From Burkholderia anthina (GTDB lineage: Bacteria; Pseudomonadota; Gammaproteobacteria; Burkholderiales; Burkholderiaceae): a DNA stretch of 64,000 nt. Made by a program: the position numbers and the translations under genes. A model generated the notes under the pieces. It was not told the origin of the DNA and made no database searches. It saw only the letters and a program-made list of their open reading frames with translations. Where the stretch lies: assembly GCF_902498995.1 (NCBI RefSeq), contig NZ_CABVLY010000001.1, forward strand, positions 310,001 through 374,000, written 5' to 3'. Within the stretch, counting starts at the first letter, position 1, and each line of letters begins with the position of its first letter. Shown piece by piece: positions 35,128 through 44,533 of this stretch.

Positions 35128-36064
35128 GATGGGTAGCGAGGATGAGGGCGCCGCTCGCGACGAGCAGCGCGAGCCACAGCGCGAGCGTGCGCGTGACGAG
35201 CGACAGCGCGGCGACGACGTGCGCGGCCGTCGCGGGCGCGCCGGTGCCGAGCGCGGGACGATCCTCGATTGCGCCGTGATAGACGGCCGGGCCGCCGAGC
35301 TGCACGTTCAGGCTGCCGGCGCCCGCGGCCATCACGGGGCCGGCATTCGGGCTGTCCCAGTGACGCGCCTGCGTGCGCCAGCAGCGCCACGCGGCAGCGG
35401 TGTCGCCGAGCAGCGCATAGCTCGCGGCGGTGAGGCGCGCGGGGATCCAGTTCAGGGCGTCGTCCAGGCGTGCGGCGGCCCAGCCGAAGGTCAGGAAGCG
35501 CGGCGTGCGATAGCCCCACATCGCATCGAGCGTGTTCGCGAGCCGGAACAGCAGCGCACCGGGGCCGCCCGCGACGACGAACCAGAAGAGCGCGCCGAAG
35601 ATCGCATCGTTGCCGTTCTCCAGCGCCGATTCGACGGCCGCGCGCGACAGCGCGCCTTCGTCGGCTTCGCTCGTGTCGCGCGAGACGATGCGCGCGGTCA
35701 GCGCGCGCGCGGCGTCGAGATCGTGCCGCAGCAGCGCGGCGGCGATCGGCGCGACGTGGTCGGCGAGGCTTTTCGCACCGAGCGCGAACCACAGCAGCGC
35801 GACGTGCAGCGCCGCCGCGAGCGGCCAGGGCAGCACGGCCGCGAGCCACGCCGCGACGGCCACCGGCGGCAGTACGGCCGCGCTCCATGCGGCCACGCCG
35901 ACCACGCGGCCGCGCCGGCCGGTGTTCATCGCGCCTTCGATGCGCGCGGCGAGCCGGCCGAACGCGACGAGCGGATGCCAGCCGGCCGGTTCGCCGAACA
36001 TGCGATCGACGATCGCGGCCGCGACCGCAAGCATCGCGACGATCGGCAGCGACAGCATCAGCAT
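35120..36064 (-). CDS. cbiB: Adenosylcobinamide-phosphate synthase
   Basis: A 314-residue membrane enzyme that attaches aminopropanol (phosphate) to adenosylcobyric acid. It begins MLMLSLPIVAMLAVAAAIVD and carries the family motifs GEPAGWHPLVAFGRLAA and VSRDTSEADEGALSRAAVES, ENGNDAIFGALFWF. Several membrane helices are visible. I start at ATG 36062-36064; the start overlaps the end of cobU. CobD in Pseudomonas nomenclature. Confidence 0.9.
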   Translation of the reverse strand: MLMLSLPIVAMLAVAAAIVDRMFGEPAGWHPLVAFGRLAARIEGAMNTGRRGRVVGVAAWSAAVLPPVAVAAWLAAVLPWPLAAALHVALLWFALGAKSLADHVAPIAAALLRHDLDAARALTARIVSRDTSEADEGALSRAAVESALENGNDAIFGALFWFVVAGGPGALLFRLANTLDAMWGYRTPRFLTFGWAAARLDDALNWIPARLTAASYALLGDTAAAWRCWRTQARHWDSPNAGPVMAAGAGSLNVQLGGPAVYHGAIEDRPALGTGAPATAAHVVAALSLVTRTLALWLALLVASGALILATHHV

Positions 36065-36618
36065 GACGGCGCTCCGGCCTTGAGTTCGAGCGGCAGTCCG
36101 GCGACCAGCAGCGTCACGCGCGTCGCGAGTGCGGCGACGCGCTGGTTCAGGCGTCCGAGCTCGTCGACGTAGCGGCGCGTGACCGAACCGAGCGGTACGA
36201 CGCCGAGCCCGATTTCGTTGCTGACGACGATCACTTTCGCGCGGGCGCTGCGCAACGCGTGTTCGAGCTGCGCGACCTGCGCCGCGTACCGCGCATCGTC
36301 GAGCGGTTCGCCGTCGAGCGGGCAAAGCAGGTTCGTGAGCCACAGCGTGAGGCAGTCGACGAGCAGGCACGCGCGCGGATCGTCGAGTCGCGCGAGCGTG
36401 CCGGCGAGATCGACGGGCGCGTCGGCGAAGCCCCAGTCGGCCGGCCGGCGCGCGCGATGATGCGCGATGCGCTGTTCGAATTCGGCGTCAGAGGCCGTCG
36501 CGGTCGCGGTGGCGATATAGGTGACGGGGCGGCCGCTGTCGGCGGCGAGCCGCTCGGCATGCGCGCTCTTGCCCGAGCGTGCGCCGCCGAGAACGAAGGT
36601 GAGGTCGTGCGGAATCAT
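36058..36618 (-). CDS. cobU: Adenosylcobinamide kinase/guanylyltransferase
   Basis: A 186-residue bifunctional enzyme. The P-loop LGGARSGKSAHAERLA lies near residue 8. The GMP-accepting histidine lies in EQRIAHHRARRPADW, and VDCLTLWLTNLL and VSNEIGLGVVP are conserved. It phosphorylates cobinamide and adds GMP, preparing it for CobS. It heads the minus-strand operon cobU-cbiB-cobD-btuF and is 61 bp from the divergent cobQ start, too short for another riboswitch. Confidence 0.92.
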   Translation of the reverse strand: MIPHDLTFVLGGARSGKSAHAERLAADSGRPVTYIATATATASDAEFEQRIAHHRARRPADWGFADAPVDLAGTLARLDDPRACLLVDCLTLWLTNLLCPLDGEPLDDARYAAQVAQLEHALRSARAKVIVVSNEIGLGVVPLGSVTRRYVDELGRLNQRVAALATRVTLLVAGLPLELKAGAPSC

Positions 36619-36679
36619 CGCGTGATTGTAACGGCGCGCGCGATAATGCGGCCTTCGCTTCGCCACGACTTTGCATACG

Positions 36680-38182
36680 ATGAACGCACCCGAACCGCGG
36701 CCGCGCGGCACGTTGATGATCCAGGGCACGACGTCCGACGCGGGCAAGAGCACGCTCGTCGCCGGCCTGTGCCGCCTCGCGCGCCGTGCGGGCGCGCGTG
36801 TCGCGCCGTTCAAGCCGCAGAACATGGCGCTCAACAGCGCGGTGACGGCCGACGGCGGCGAGATCGGCCGCGCGCAGGCGCTGCAGGCGCTTGCCGCGGG
36901 CGTCGCGCCGCACACCGATTTCAACCCGGTGCTGCTGAAGCCGACGAGCGATCGCGGCGCGCAGGTGATCATTCACGGCAAGGCGCGCGCGAACCTCGAT
37001 GCGCGGGCGTATCACGACTACAAGCCGGTCGCGTTCGACGCGGTGCTGGAGTCGTACGCGCGGCTGCGCGCCGGCTACGACACGGTGCTCGTCGAAGGCG
37101 CGGGCAGCCCGGCCGAGATCAACCTGCGCGAAGGCGACATCGCGAACATGGGCTTCGCCGAGCGGGTGGATTGCCCGGTCGTGCTCGTGGCCGACATCGA
37201 CCGCGGCGGCGTGTTCGCGCACCTCGTCGGCACGCTCGCATGCCTGTCGGACAGCGAGCGCGCGCGCGTGCGCGGCTTCGTGATCAATCGCTTTCGCGGC
37301 GATTTCAAGCTGCTCGAACCGGGCCTCGACTGGCTGCGCGCGCAGACAGGCAAGCCGGTGTTCGGCGTGTTGCCGTACCTGCACGGGCTGCTGCTCGATG
37401 CCGAGGACATGCTGCCGTCGCAGGCGCGCAGCGCCGCCGCGCGCGGCGACGCCGGCGTGCTGCGCGTGGTGGTGCCCGCGCTGCCGCGCATCAGCAATCA
37501 CACCGATTTCGATCCGCTGCGCGCGCATCCGCAGGTCGAATTCACGTACTGGAAGAGCGGGCCGGTGCCGGATGCCGACCTGCTGATCCTGCCCGGCTCG
37601 AAAAGCGTGCAGCGCGATCTCGCGTGGCTGCGCGAGGCCGGCTGGGACCCGGTGATCCGCCGGCACTTGCGCTATGGCGGCAAGGTGATCGGCATCTGCG
37701 GCGGGATGCAGATGCTCGGTTGCACGCTGGACGATCCGCTCGGCCTCGAAGGCGCGCCGGGCAGCGTGCCGGGGCTCGGGCTGCTCGACTTCGACACGAC
37801 GCTGCAGCCGGACAAGACGCTGAAGAACGTGACCGGGCGTCTCGCGCTGCCGGGCGCGGCCGCCGTGCACGGCTACGAGATCCACATGGGCGACACGCGC
37901 GGGCCCGCGCTGGCGGCGCCCGCGCTGGAGCTGGCGGACGGCGCCGCGCCGGGCGGCCTGCGCACGGACGGCGCGGTGTCGGCCGACGGGCGGATTCTCG
38001 CGACCTACGTGCACGGGCTGTTCGACGCGCCCGACGCGTGCGCGGCACTGCTCGCGTGGGCCGGGCTCGACGGCGCGGAGCGCATCGACTACCCGGCGCT
38101 GCGCGAGGCGTCGCTGGAGCGTCTGGCCGATTCGTTCGCCGAGCATCTCGACCTGCGCGCGCTGTACGCGGAATTCCGCTGA
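36680..38182 (+). CDS. cobQ: Cobyric acid synthase
   Basis: A 500-residue glutamine-dependent amidase that adds four amide groups to adenosylcobyrinic acid a,c-diamide. The N-terminal dethiobiotin-synthetase-like domain shows [31 protein letters not shown] and [20 protein letters not shown]. The C-terminal class I glutaminase domain shows [12 protein letters not shown], with the nucleophile Cys, and GYEIHMG with the catalytic His. ATG 36680 is used. It is divergent from cobU. Confidence 0.95.
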   Translation: MNAPEPRPRGTLMIQGTTSDAGKSTLVAGLCRLARRAGARVAPFKPQNMALNSAVTADGGEIGRAQALQALAAGVAPHTDFNPVLLKPTSDRGAQVIIHGKARANLDARAYHDYKPVAFDAVLESYARLRAGYDTVLVEGAGSPAEINLREGDIANMGFAERVDCPVVLVADIDRGGVFAHLVGTLACLSDSERARVRGFVINRFRGDFKLLEPGLDWLRAQTGKPVFGVLPYLHGLLLDAEDMLPSQARSAAARGDAGVLRVVVPALPRISNHTDFDPLRAHPQVEFTYWKSGPVPDADLLILPGSKSVQRDLAWLREAGWDPVIRRHLRYGGKVIGICGGMQMLGCTLDDPLGLEGAPGSVPGLGLLDFDTTLQPDKTLKNVTGRLALPGAAAVHGYEIHMGDTRGPALAAPALELADGAAPGGLRTDGAVSADGRILATYVHGLFDAPDACAALLAWAGLDGAERIDYPALREASLERLADSFAEHLDLRALYAEFR

Positions 38183-38264
38183 CGCACGGACGCCGCGGCC
38201 TGGCTTTTTCCGCCGGATCGCATACAACTCAGGTGGGCGGAGGTCCGCCCGGAGGAGCGCGACG

Positions 38265-38405
38265 ATGAAGGTTCGATGGTGGTTGAGCATGCTGCTCGCG
38301 GCGCTGCTGGGCGCGTCGGCGATGGCGCACGCTTGCGACGGCTACGGCCCGGGCAGTGGCCCGGCCGGCTCGGGCGACGCGGCACAAGGCAAAAGCGGCG
38401 GCTGA
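38265..38405 (+). CDS. Small secreted peptide, 46 residues
   Basis: A short frame starting at ATG 38265 with the strong ribosome site GGAGGAG. It encodes a clean signal sequence (MKVRWWLSMLLAALLGASAM then AHA) followed by about 23 residues rich in Gly, Ser and Pro that begin with Cys24 (CDGYGPGSGPAGSGDA). Cleavage after AHA would leave a Cys-first peptide, although the lipobox is not canonical. A terminator follows 25 bp later. It does not match a family I know. Confidence 0.6.
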   Translation: MKVRWWLSMLLAALLGASAMAHACDGYGPGSGPAGSGDAAQGKSGG

Positions 38406-38430
38406 GGTTCGCTTCAGGTATCGGCTGGCG

Positions 38431-38457
38431 GGGCATGATCAGTCATGCCCTTTTTTA
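38431..38457 (+). terminator. Terminator after the small peptide gene
   Basis: GGGCATGA pairs with TCATGCCC around TCAG and is followed by TTTTTTATT, a textbook intrinsic terminator on the plus strand. Confidence 0.85.
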
Positions 38458-38569
38458 TTGCCGAATTCGTTCCTGATGGGAATCAGTTAAAGCCTGATGG
38501 CTTGTTTATTGGTCGAATTGGTTCGAATAAAGTGCGATCCATGCTCATCCACTCACGAAGGAATTCGCC

Positions 38570-38983
38570 ATGACCCCCAATCGCCTGAACGATCTTGGCG
38601 CGACGCTGCTGCGCGTTGCCCTCGGTGTGCTGTACCTCGCGCACGTCGCGCAGAAGGTGTTCGTCTTCACGTTGCCCGGCACTGCGCAGTTCTTCGCGTC
38701 GATCGGCCTGCCGGGCTGGCTCGCGTACGTGACGACCTTCGTCGAACTGGCCGGCGGCCTCGCGCTGCTCGCGGGCTTCCGCGTGCGCATCGCGGCGCTC
38801 GTGCTGCTGCCGTTCATGCTCGGCGCAGTGTCCGCGCATCTGCCGAACGGCTGGAGCTTCGCGTCGCCGAACGGCGGCTGGGAATACCCGGCGTTCTGGG
38901 CCGTCACGCTGGCCGTGCAGGCGCTGCTGGGCGGCGGCGCGTTCGCGCTCGGCGCGCCGCGGGCCGCGACGCGCACCGCATAA
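38570..38983 (+). CDS. DoxX family membrane protein
   Basis: A 137-residue protein with about four membrane helices. It begins MTPNRLNDLGATLLRVALGV and contains AQKVFVFTLPGTAQFFASIG and PGWLAYVTTFVELAGGLALL, typical of DoxX/YphA proteins. Some members associate with quinone-linked or thiosulfate-oxidising systems, but most are uncharacterised. It is a single gene with a separate promoter region and no functional neighbours. Confidence 0.88.
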   Translation: MTPNRLNDLGATLLRVALGVLYLAHVAQKVFVFTLPGTAQFFASIGLPGWLAYVTTFVELAGGLALLAGFRVRIAALVLLPFMLGAVSAHLPNGWSFASPNGGWEYPAFWAVTLAVQALLGGGAFALGAPRAATRTA

Positions 38984-39109
38984 ACGGCGCGACATCGGCG
39001 CAACCCGTTCCGGTGACACCCCGTTTGCCGATATCATCGCTCCCTGTATCCGCATTCGAGCGGCGCGTGCCACACGGCGCGCGCCGCGCGGCTTTTTCGG
39101 GGGGAATTC

Positions 39110-39769
39110 ATGACGGTTATCGTGGTGGCGAATCCGAAGGGCGGCGTGGGGAAGAGCACGCTGTCCACCAATCTTGCCGGCTATTTCGCGGCGCAGGGCG
39201 CATGGGTCGCGCTCGCCGATCTGGACCGGCAGCAGTCCGCGCATGCGTGGCTCGATCTGCGTCCGGCCGGACTTCCGGCGATCGAGGCGTGGGATCTCGA
39301 TCCGGATGCGCCGTCGAAGCCGCCGCGCGGCCTCGAATATGCGGTCATCGACACGCCGGCCGGGCTGCACGGCAACCGGCTGAACGTCGCGCTGCAGCTT
39401 GCCGACAAGGTGATCGTGCCGCTGCAGCCGTCGATGTTCGATATTCTCGCGACCCAGCAGTTTCTGGAGCGTCTCGCCGGCGAGAAGGCGGTGCGCAAGG
39501 GCAGCGTCGAGGTCGGGATCGTCGGGATGCGCGTCGATGCGCGCACGCGTTCGTCCGACCAGCTGCACCGGTTCGTCGAAGGGCTCGGCCTGCCGGTGCT
39601 CGGCTACGTGCGCGACACGCAGAACTACGTGCAGATCGCCGCGCACGGCCTGACGCTGTGGGACGTCGCGAAGAGCCGCGTCGACAAGGATCTCGAGCAA
39701 TGGCGGCCGATCGTCGAGTGGGCCGAGCGGCGCGCGCCGAAAGCGGAGAAGGCCGCCAAGGCGTCCTGA
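39110..39769 (+). CDS. Orphan ParA/MinD-type ATPase
   Basis: A 219-residue ParA-family ATPase. The deviant Walker A is NPKGGVGKSTLSTNLAGYFA. DLDRQQSAHAWLDLRP and the Walker B-like YAVIDTPAGLHG follow. There is no ParB gene, no parS and no N-terminal DNA-binding domain, so it is unlikely to segregate the chromosome. Orphan ParA proteins of this length position protein cargo such as chemoreceptor clusters, carboxysomes or polar complexes. The cargo here is unknown. It is followed by a terminator and panD on the other strand. Confidence 0.87.
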   Translation: MTVIVVANPKGGVGKSTLSTNLAGYFAAQGAWVALADLDRQQSAHAWLDLRPAGLPAIEAWDLDPDAPSKPPRGLEYAVIDTPAGLHGNRLNVALQLADKVIVPLQPSMFDILATQQFLERLAGEKAVRKGSVEVGIVGMRVDARTRSSDQLHRFVEGLGLPVLGYVRDTQNYVQIAAHGLTLWDVAKSRVDKDLEQWRPIVEWAERRAPKAEKAAKAS

Positions 39770-39796
39770 GCGCGCGGCGCGGCTGCGGCAATATGA

Positions 39797-39834
39797 AAAG
39801 GGCCTGATCCGGCGTCGTGCCGGACCAGGCCCTT
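39797..39834. terminator. Bidirectional terminator after the ParA gene and panD
   Basis: AAGGGCCTG (39798-39806) pairs with CAGGCCCTT (39826-39834), with an inner stem TCCGGC/GCCGGA. The left flank is A-rich. It separates the converging ParA and panD genes. Confidence 0.7.
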
Positions 39835-39892
39835 CGTACGTCTGCGGCGGACGGCTATCCGGCGTGCCGCGGCGCGCCGGCGGCCATGCGCA

Positions 39893-40279
39893 TTACGTCC
39901 AGTTCTGCGTCGGCACGTGATCGCGGTGGCCCTTGATCCTGTTGCCTTCGTCGATGAACACGAGCTTCGGTTTCCAGCCGGCCTGCAGCTCGGTTTCGTC
40001 GACCATCGCGAACGCCGCGATGATCACGAGATCGCCGAGTTGCGCACGGCGCGCGGCCGAGCCGTTCAGCGAGATCATCCCGCTGCCGCGCTCGCCCTTG
40101 ATCGCATACGTCGAGAAGCGCTCGCCGTTGTTGATGTTCCAGATGTCGATCCGTTCGTTCTCGATGAGGCCCGCCGCTTCGAGCAGATCTTCGTCGATCG
40201 CGCACGAGCCTTCGTAATGCAGCTCGCAGTGCGTGACGGCCGCGCGGTGGATCTTCGATTTGAGCATGTGGCGCTGCAT
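39893..40279 (-). CDS. panD: Aspartate 1-decarboxylase
   Basis: A 128-residue pyruvoyl enzyme that makes beta-alanine for pantothenate. The self-cleavage site is Gly-Ser in [13 protein letters not shown] (residues about 21-33), and cleavage generates the pyruvoyl group. It begins [20 protein letters not shown]. The start is the ATG at 40277-40279. It lies 41 bp after panC on the same strand, so both steps are co-expressed. Confidence 0.95.
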   Translation of the reverse strand: MQRHMLKSKIHRAAVTHCELHYEGSCAIDEDLLEAAGLIENERIDIWNINNGERFSTYAIKGERGSGMISLNGSAARRAQLGDLVIIAAFAMVDETELQAGWKPKLVFIDEGNRIKGHRDHVPTQNWT

Positions 40280-40320
40280 GGGTGTCTCCGTGATGCGTGA
40301 GAGGCGAGGCCGGGCGGCCG

Positions 40321-41382
<1,062 letters not shown>

Positions 41383-42255
41383 TTAAGCGGGCAGGTACGC
41401 GAGGCGCACGTAGATCGGCGCGAACGGCTCGGGCTGCGTGATCTCGACGAGCGATTCGCGCGCGAGTTCGAGCATCGCGATGAAGTTCACGACGACGACC
41501 GGCACGCCGCGCGACGTGTCGAACAGGTCGGCGAACTCCATGAAGCGCGCGTTCTGCAGCTTGCGCAGGATCAGGCTCATGTGTTCGCGCACCGACAGCT
41601 CCTCGCGGGAGATCTTGTGATGCTGGACGAGCTTCGCGCGCTTGAGCACGTCGGCCCACGCGGCGCGCAGGTCGTCGGAGTCGACGTCGGGAAAGCGCGG
41701 CGTGATGCTCTGCTCGATGTACACCTCGGCGCGCAGGAAGTCGCGCCCGAGCTGCGGCAACTGGTCGAGGCGCTGCGCGGCGAGCTTCATCTGCTCGTAT
41801 TCGAGCAGGCGGCGCACGAGTTCCGCGCGCGGATCCTCGGCTTCCTCGCCGGTGTCGGCCTTCTTGACCGGCAGCAGCATCCGCGACTTGATCTCGATGA
41901 GCATCGCGGCCATCAGCAGGTATTCGGCTGCCAGTTCGAGGTTCGACGTGCGGATCTGGTCGACATAGCCGAGATACTGCGCGGTGACCTGCGCCATCGG
42001 GATGTCGAGCACGTTGAAGTTCTGCTTGCGGATCAGGTACAGCAGCAGGTCGAGCGGGCCTTCGAACGTTTCGAGGAACACCTCGAGCGCATCGGGCGGG
42101 ATGTACAGATCCTGCGGCAGCTTGAAGAGCGGCTCGCCGTACAGGCGAGCGAACGCCGCGACACCGTCGACCGTGTCGGGCGTCGAATCGGCGCCCGCGG
42201 GCGCGGCAATCGCGTCGTCCTGCCGGGCGGCGCTGGCCTCGTCGGCGGCGCTCAC
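41383..42255 (-). CDS. scpA: Segregation and condensation protein A
   Basis: A 290-residue kleisin subunit of the SMC condensin. The N-terminal kleisin region reads LEVFLETFEGPLDLLLYLIR followed by KQNFNVLDIPMAQVTAQYLG and ELAAEYLLMAAMLIEIKSRM. A winged-helix end (residues about 220-290) contacts SMC. It is preceded by an acidic 45-residue extension. The tiny DUF3460 gene lies four bases upstream. Confidence 0.93.
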   Translation of the reverse strand: MSAADEASAARQDDAIAAPAGADSTPDTVDGVAAFARLYGEPLFKLPQDLYIPPDALEVFLETFEGPLDLLLYLIRKQNFNVLDIPMAQVTAQYLGYVDQIRTSNLELAAEYLLMAAMLIEIKSRMLLPVKKADTGEEAEDPRAELVRRLLEYEQMKLAAQRLDQLPQLGRDFLRAEVYIEQSITPRFPDVDSDDLRAAWADVLKRAKLVQHHKISREELSVREHMSLILRKLQNARFMEFADLFDTSRGVPVVVVNFIAMLELARESLVEITQPEPFAPIYVRLAYLPA

Positions 42256-42259
42256 GTCG

Positions 42260-42448
42260 TCAGAAGTTCTGGTAGTAGACGTAGGACGTTTGCTTCACGC
42301 GCGATTCCTGCTGCTCGGCGCGCTCGTCGAGGTCGATCGGCTGCTTGTCCCACAGCAGGGAGCGGCCCTTGCGCTGCTCTTCTTCGAGCGTCGGCTTCTG
42401 TTGCTTGAGCTGGTTCAGGAATTGCGTGACGTCGGACTGATACGGCAT
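42260..42448 (-). CDS. DUF3460 family small protein
   Basis: A 62-residue protein: MPYQSDVTQFLNQLKQQKPT at the N-terminus and KQTSYVYYQNF at the end. It is a beta-proteobacterial DUF3460 family member with unknown function. It lies directly before scpA, which it may share a transcript with, and is divergent from tamA. The frame is open upstream to 42613, but ATG 42446-42448 is the family start. Confidence 0.85.
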   Translation of the reverse strand: MPYQSDVTQFLNQLKQQKPTLEEEQRKGRSLLWDKQPIDLDERAEQQESRVKQTSYVYYQNF

Positions 42449-42700
42449 GGCTTGGCTTTCCGTTTCGGGCGGCGCAGGAGGCGCCGGATTCTGCGAATTT
42501 GGGATTTTACCGCATCGCGGGGAACAGCCGGCGCCAATCGCGCGTCGAATCCGCTGGCCGGCGCCCGGCGCCCGGCGCTCGCCCGAGCGCCGGTCGTTGC
42601 GCGCACGCGTCAAAGCGGCGCCGGCGCTGGCGCGGCCGCCGCCCTGTGGTCAAATACAGGGTTTTCCACGAAAACACGACAACCGAGGGCGAGGTCATAT

Positions 42701-44506
42701 TTGGCGGGTCAGGCGAACCAGCAAGCACACACGGCGCGTGACGCAGGGCGGCGCACGGCCCGCCGGCGCGCCGCGGCCGCGGCCCGGGCAGCCCTCGTCG
42801 GCTGTCTCGCCGCGTTCGTCGCGCTGCCGGCCTGCGCGAAGTACGACGTCGACATCGACGCGCCGCGCTCGATCCGCAAGCTGCTGAAGGCCCATCTCGA
42901 TATTGCCCGCTTCGCGAAGCGCGACGACATCAGCGACGACCAGTTCGATTTCCTCGTGACCGCCACGCCGCAGCAGGTTCGCGACCTGACCGCGACGGCC
43001 GGCTATTTCTCGCCGATCGTGCGCACCGACGTGCGCACGCACGACGGCAAGCGCGACGTGCGCGTCGCCGTCGATCCGGGGCCGCAGACCGTCGTGTCGA
43101 CGGTCGACCTGACGTTCAACGGGCCGGTGGCCGCCGAGGATCCGAAGCAGGAGGCCGCGACCCGGTTTGCGTTCTCGCTGAAGCCCGGCGACCCGTTTAC
43201 GCAGTCCGACTGGGACGGCGCGAAGGGCGCGGCGCTCAAGCAACTGCAGTCGCGCCGCTATCTGGGCGCGAAGATCGCGTCGTCGGAGGCGCGCATCGAT
43301 CCGCGCACGCAGCGCGCGACACTGGCCGTCACGTTCGACAGCGGCCCGACGTTTACGATCGGCAAGGTCGACGTCGACGGCGTGCGCCGCTATCCCGAGA
43401 AGATCGTCACGAACGTCAATCCGCTGTCGGAAGGCGAGATCTACGACGTGCAGCGGATCACCGAACTGCAGCGGCAGCTGCAGAACACGCCGTACTACGC
43501 GAGCGTCGCGATCGACGTCGGCGACGACACGTCGAAGCCCGAGCGCACGCCCGTGCATGTGAAGGTCAGCGAGTTCCCGTACAACAGCATTCGCGGTGGC
43601 GTGGGTTACGCGACCGATACGGGCCCGCACGTGCAGGGCTCGTACACGTACCTCGACACGTTCGGCGCCGCGTGGCCGCTCACTGTGTCGGGCCGGCTCG
43701 ACCAGATCCAGCAGTACGGCCAGGTCCAGCTGTCGATGCCGCCGGGCGAGAAAGGCTGGACCAACAGCGTGCTCGCGTCGTACACGAACACCAACGTGTC
43801 GGACACGCGCATCTACAGCGCGCGGGTCGGCGTGCAGCGCACGCGCACCGGCCAGTTCATCGACTACGCGTACTCGCTGATGTACTACCAGGACCGGCTC
43901 GACCAGAACGGCGCCGGCCCCACCACGAGCCGCGCGCTCGTGCCGCAATGGGCGTGGACGCGCCGCAACGTCGACGATCCGCTGTTCCCGCGCTCGGGCA
44001 ACCTGATCCACGCGGAGGCCGGCTTCGCGATCAAGGGCGTGCTGACCGACCAGACCTTCGTTCGCGGTTACGCGCGCGGCCAGCAATACGTGCCGATCGG
44101 GCGACGCGACCTGTTCGTGTTCCGCGCGGAGCTCGGCGGCGTATTCACGAGCGGCAGCTCGGCCGGCGTGCCGGCGTCGCTGCTGTTCCGCGCGGGCGGC
44201 TCGAACTCGGTGCGCGGCTACGGTTACCAGAGCATCGGCAACAGCGTGGACGGCTCCGTGCTGCCGACCAAGTATCTGATGACGGGCACGGCCGAATACC
44301 AGCACTGGTTCAACCGCGACTGGGGCGCCGCGACATTCTTCGACATCGGCACCGCGACCGATGCGTGGGGCGAGCGGGTGTTCTACCCGGGCGTCGGCAT
44401 CGGCGCGCGCTGGCGCAGCCCCGTCGGCCCGATCAACGTCGATGTCGCATACGGGCTGCGCAACCACAGCGTGCGCCCGTACCTGACGCTCGGCATCGCT
44501 TTCTGA
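42701..44506 (+). CDS. tamA: Translocation and assembly module outer-membrane protein TamA
   Basis: A 601-residue Omp85 protein. After a signal sequence (RAALVGCLAAFVALPACA) come POTRA domains (about residues 55-290, with FTIGKVDVDGVRRYPEKIVT). A beta-barrel follows with the Omp85 motif GGSNSVRGYGYQSIG, ending in the barrel signature YLTLGIAF. The start is uncertain: no ATG fits, and TTG 42701 with GAGG upstream gives the best signal peptide. It lies 27 bp before tamB, and the two form the TAM complex for outer-membrane biogenesis. Confidence 0.85.
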   Translation: MAGQANQQAHTARDAGRRTARRRAAAAARAALVGCLAAFVALPACAKYDVDIDAPRSIRKLLKAHLDIARFAKRDDISDDQFDFLVTATPQQVRDLTATAGYFSPIVRTDVRTHDGKRDVRVAVDPGPQTVVSTVDLTFNGPVAAEDPKQEAATRFAFSLKPGDPFTQSDWDGAKGAALKQLQSRRYLGAKIASSEARIDPRTQRATLAVTFDSGPTFTIGKVDVDGVRRYPEKIVTNVNPLSEGEIYDVQRITELQRQLQNTPYYASVAIDVGDDTSKPERTPVHVKVSEFPYNSIRGGVGYATDTGPHVQGSYTYLDTFGAAWPLTVSGRLDQIQQYGQVQLSMPPGEKGWTNSVLASYTNTNVSDTRIYSARVGVQRTRTGQFIDYAYSLMYYQDRLDQNGAGPTTSRALVPQWAWTRRNVDDPLFPRSGNLIHAEAGFAIKGVLTDQTFVRGYARGQQYVPIGRRDLFVFRAELGGVFTSGSSAGVPASLLFRAGGSNSVRGYGYQSIGNSVDGSVLPTKYLMTGTAEYQHWFNRDWGAATFFDIGTATDAWGERVFYPGVGIGARWRSPVGPINVDVAYGLRNHSVRPYLTLGIAF

Positions 44507-44533
44507 CCTGTTGCCCGACCCACGACGAACCGC

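Noticed and set aside
35120-36370. Longer N-terminus of cbiB up to 36370
   Set aside because: The upstream codons overlap cobU and read as low-complexity arginine-rich sequence; the family start is MLMLSLPIVAM at 36064.
36619-36679. A second cobalamin riboswitch between cobU and cobQ
   Set aside because: The spacer is only 61 bp and shows none of the conserved B12 elements.
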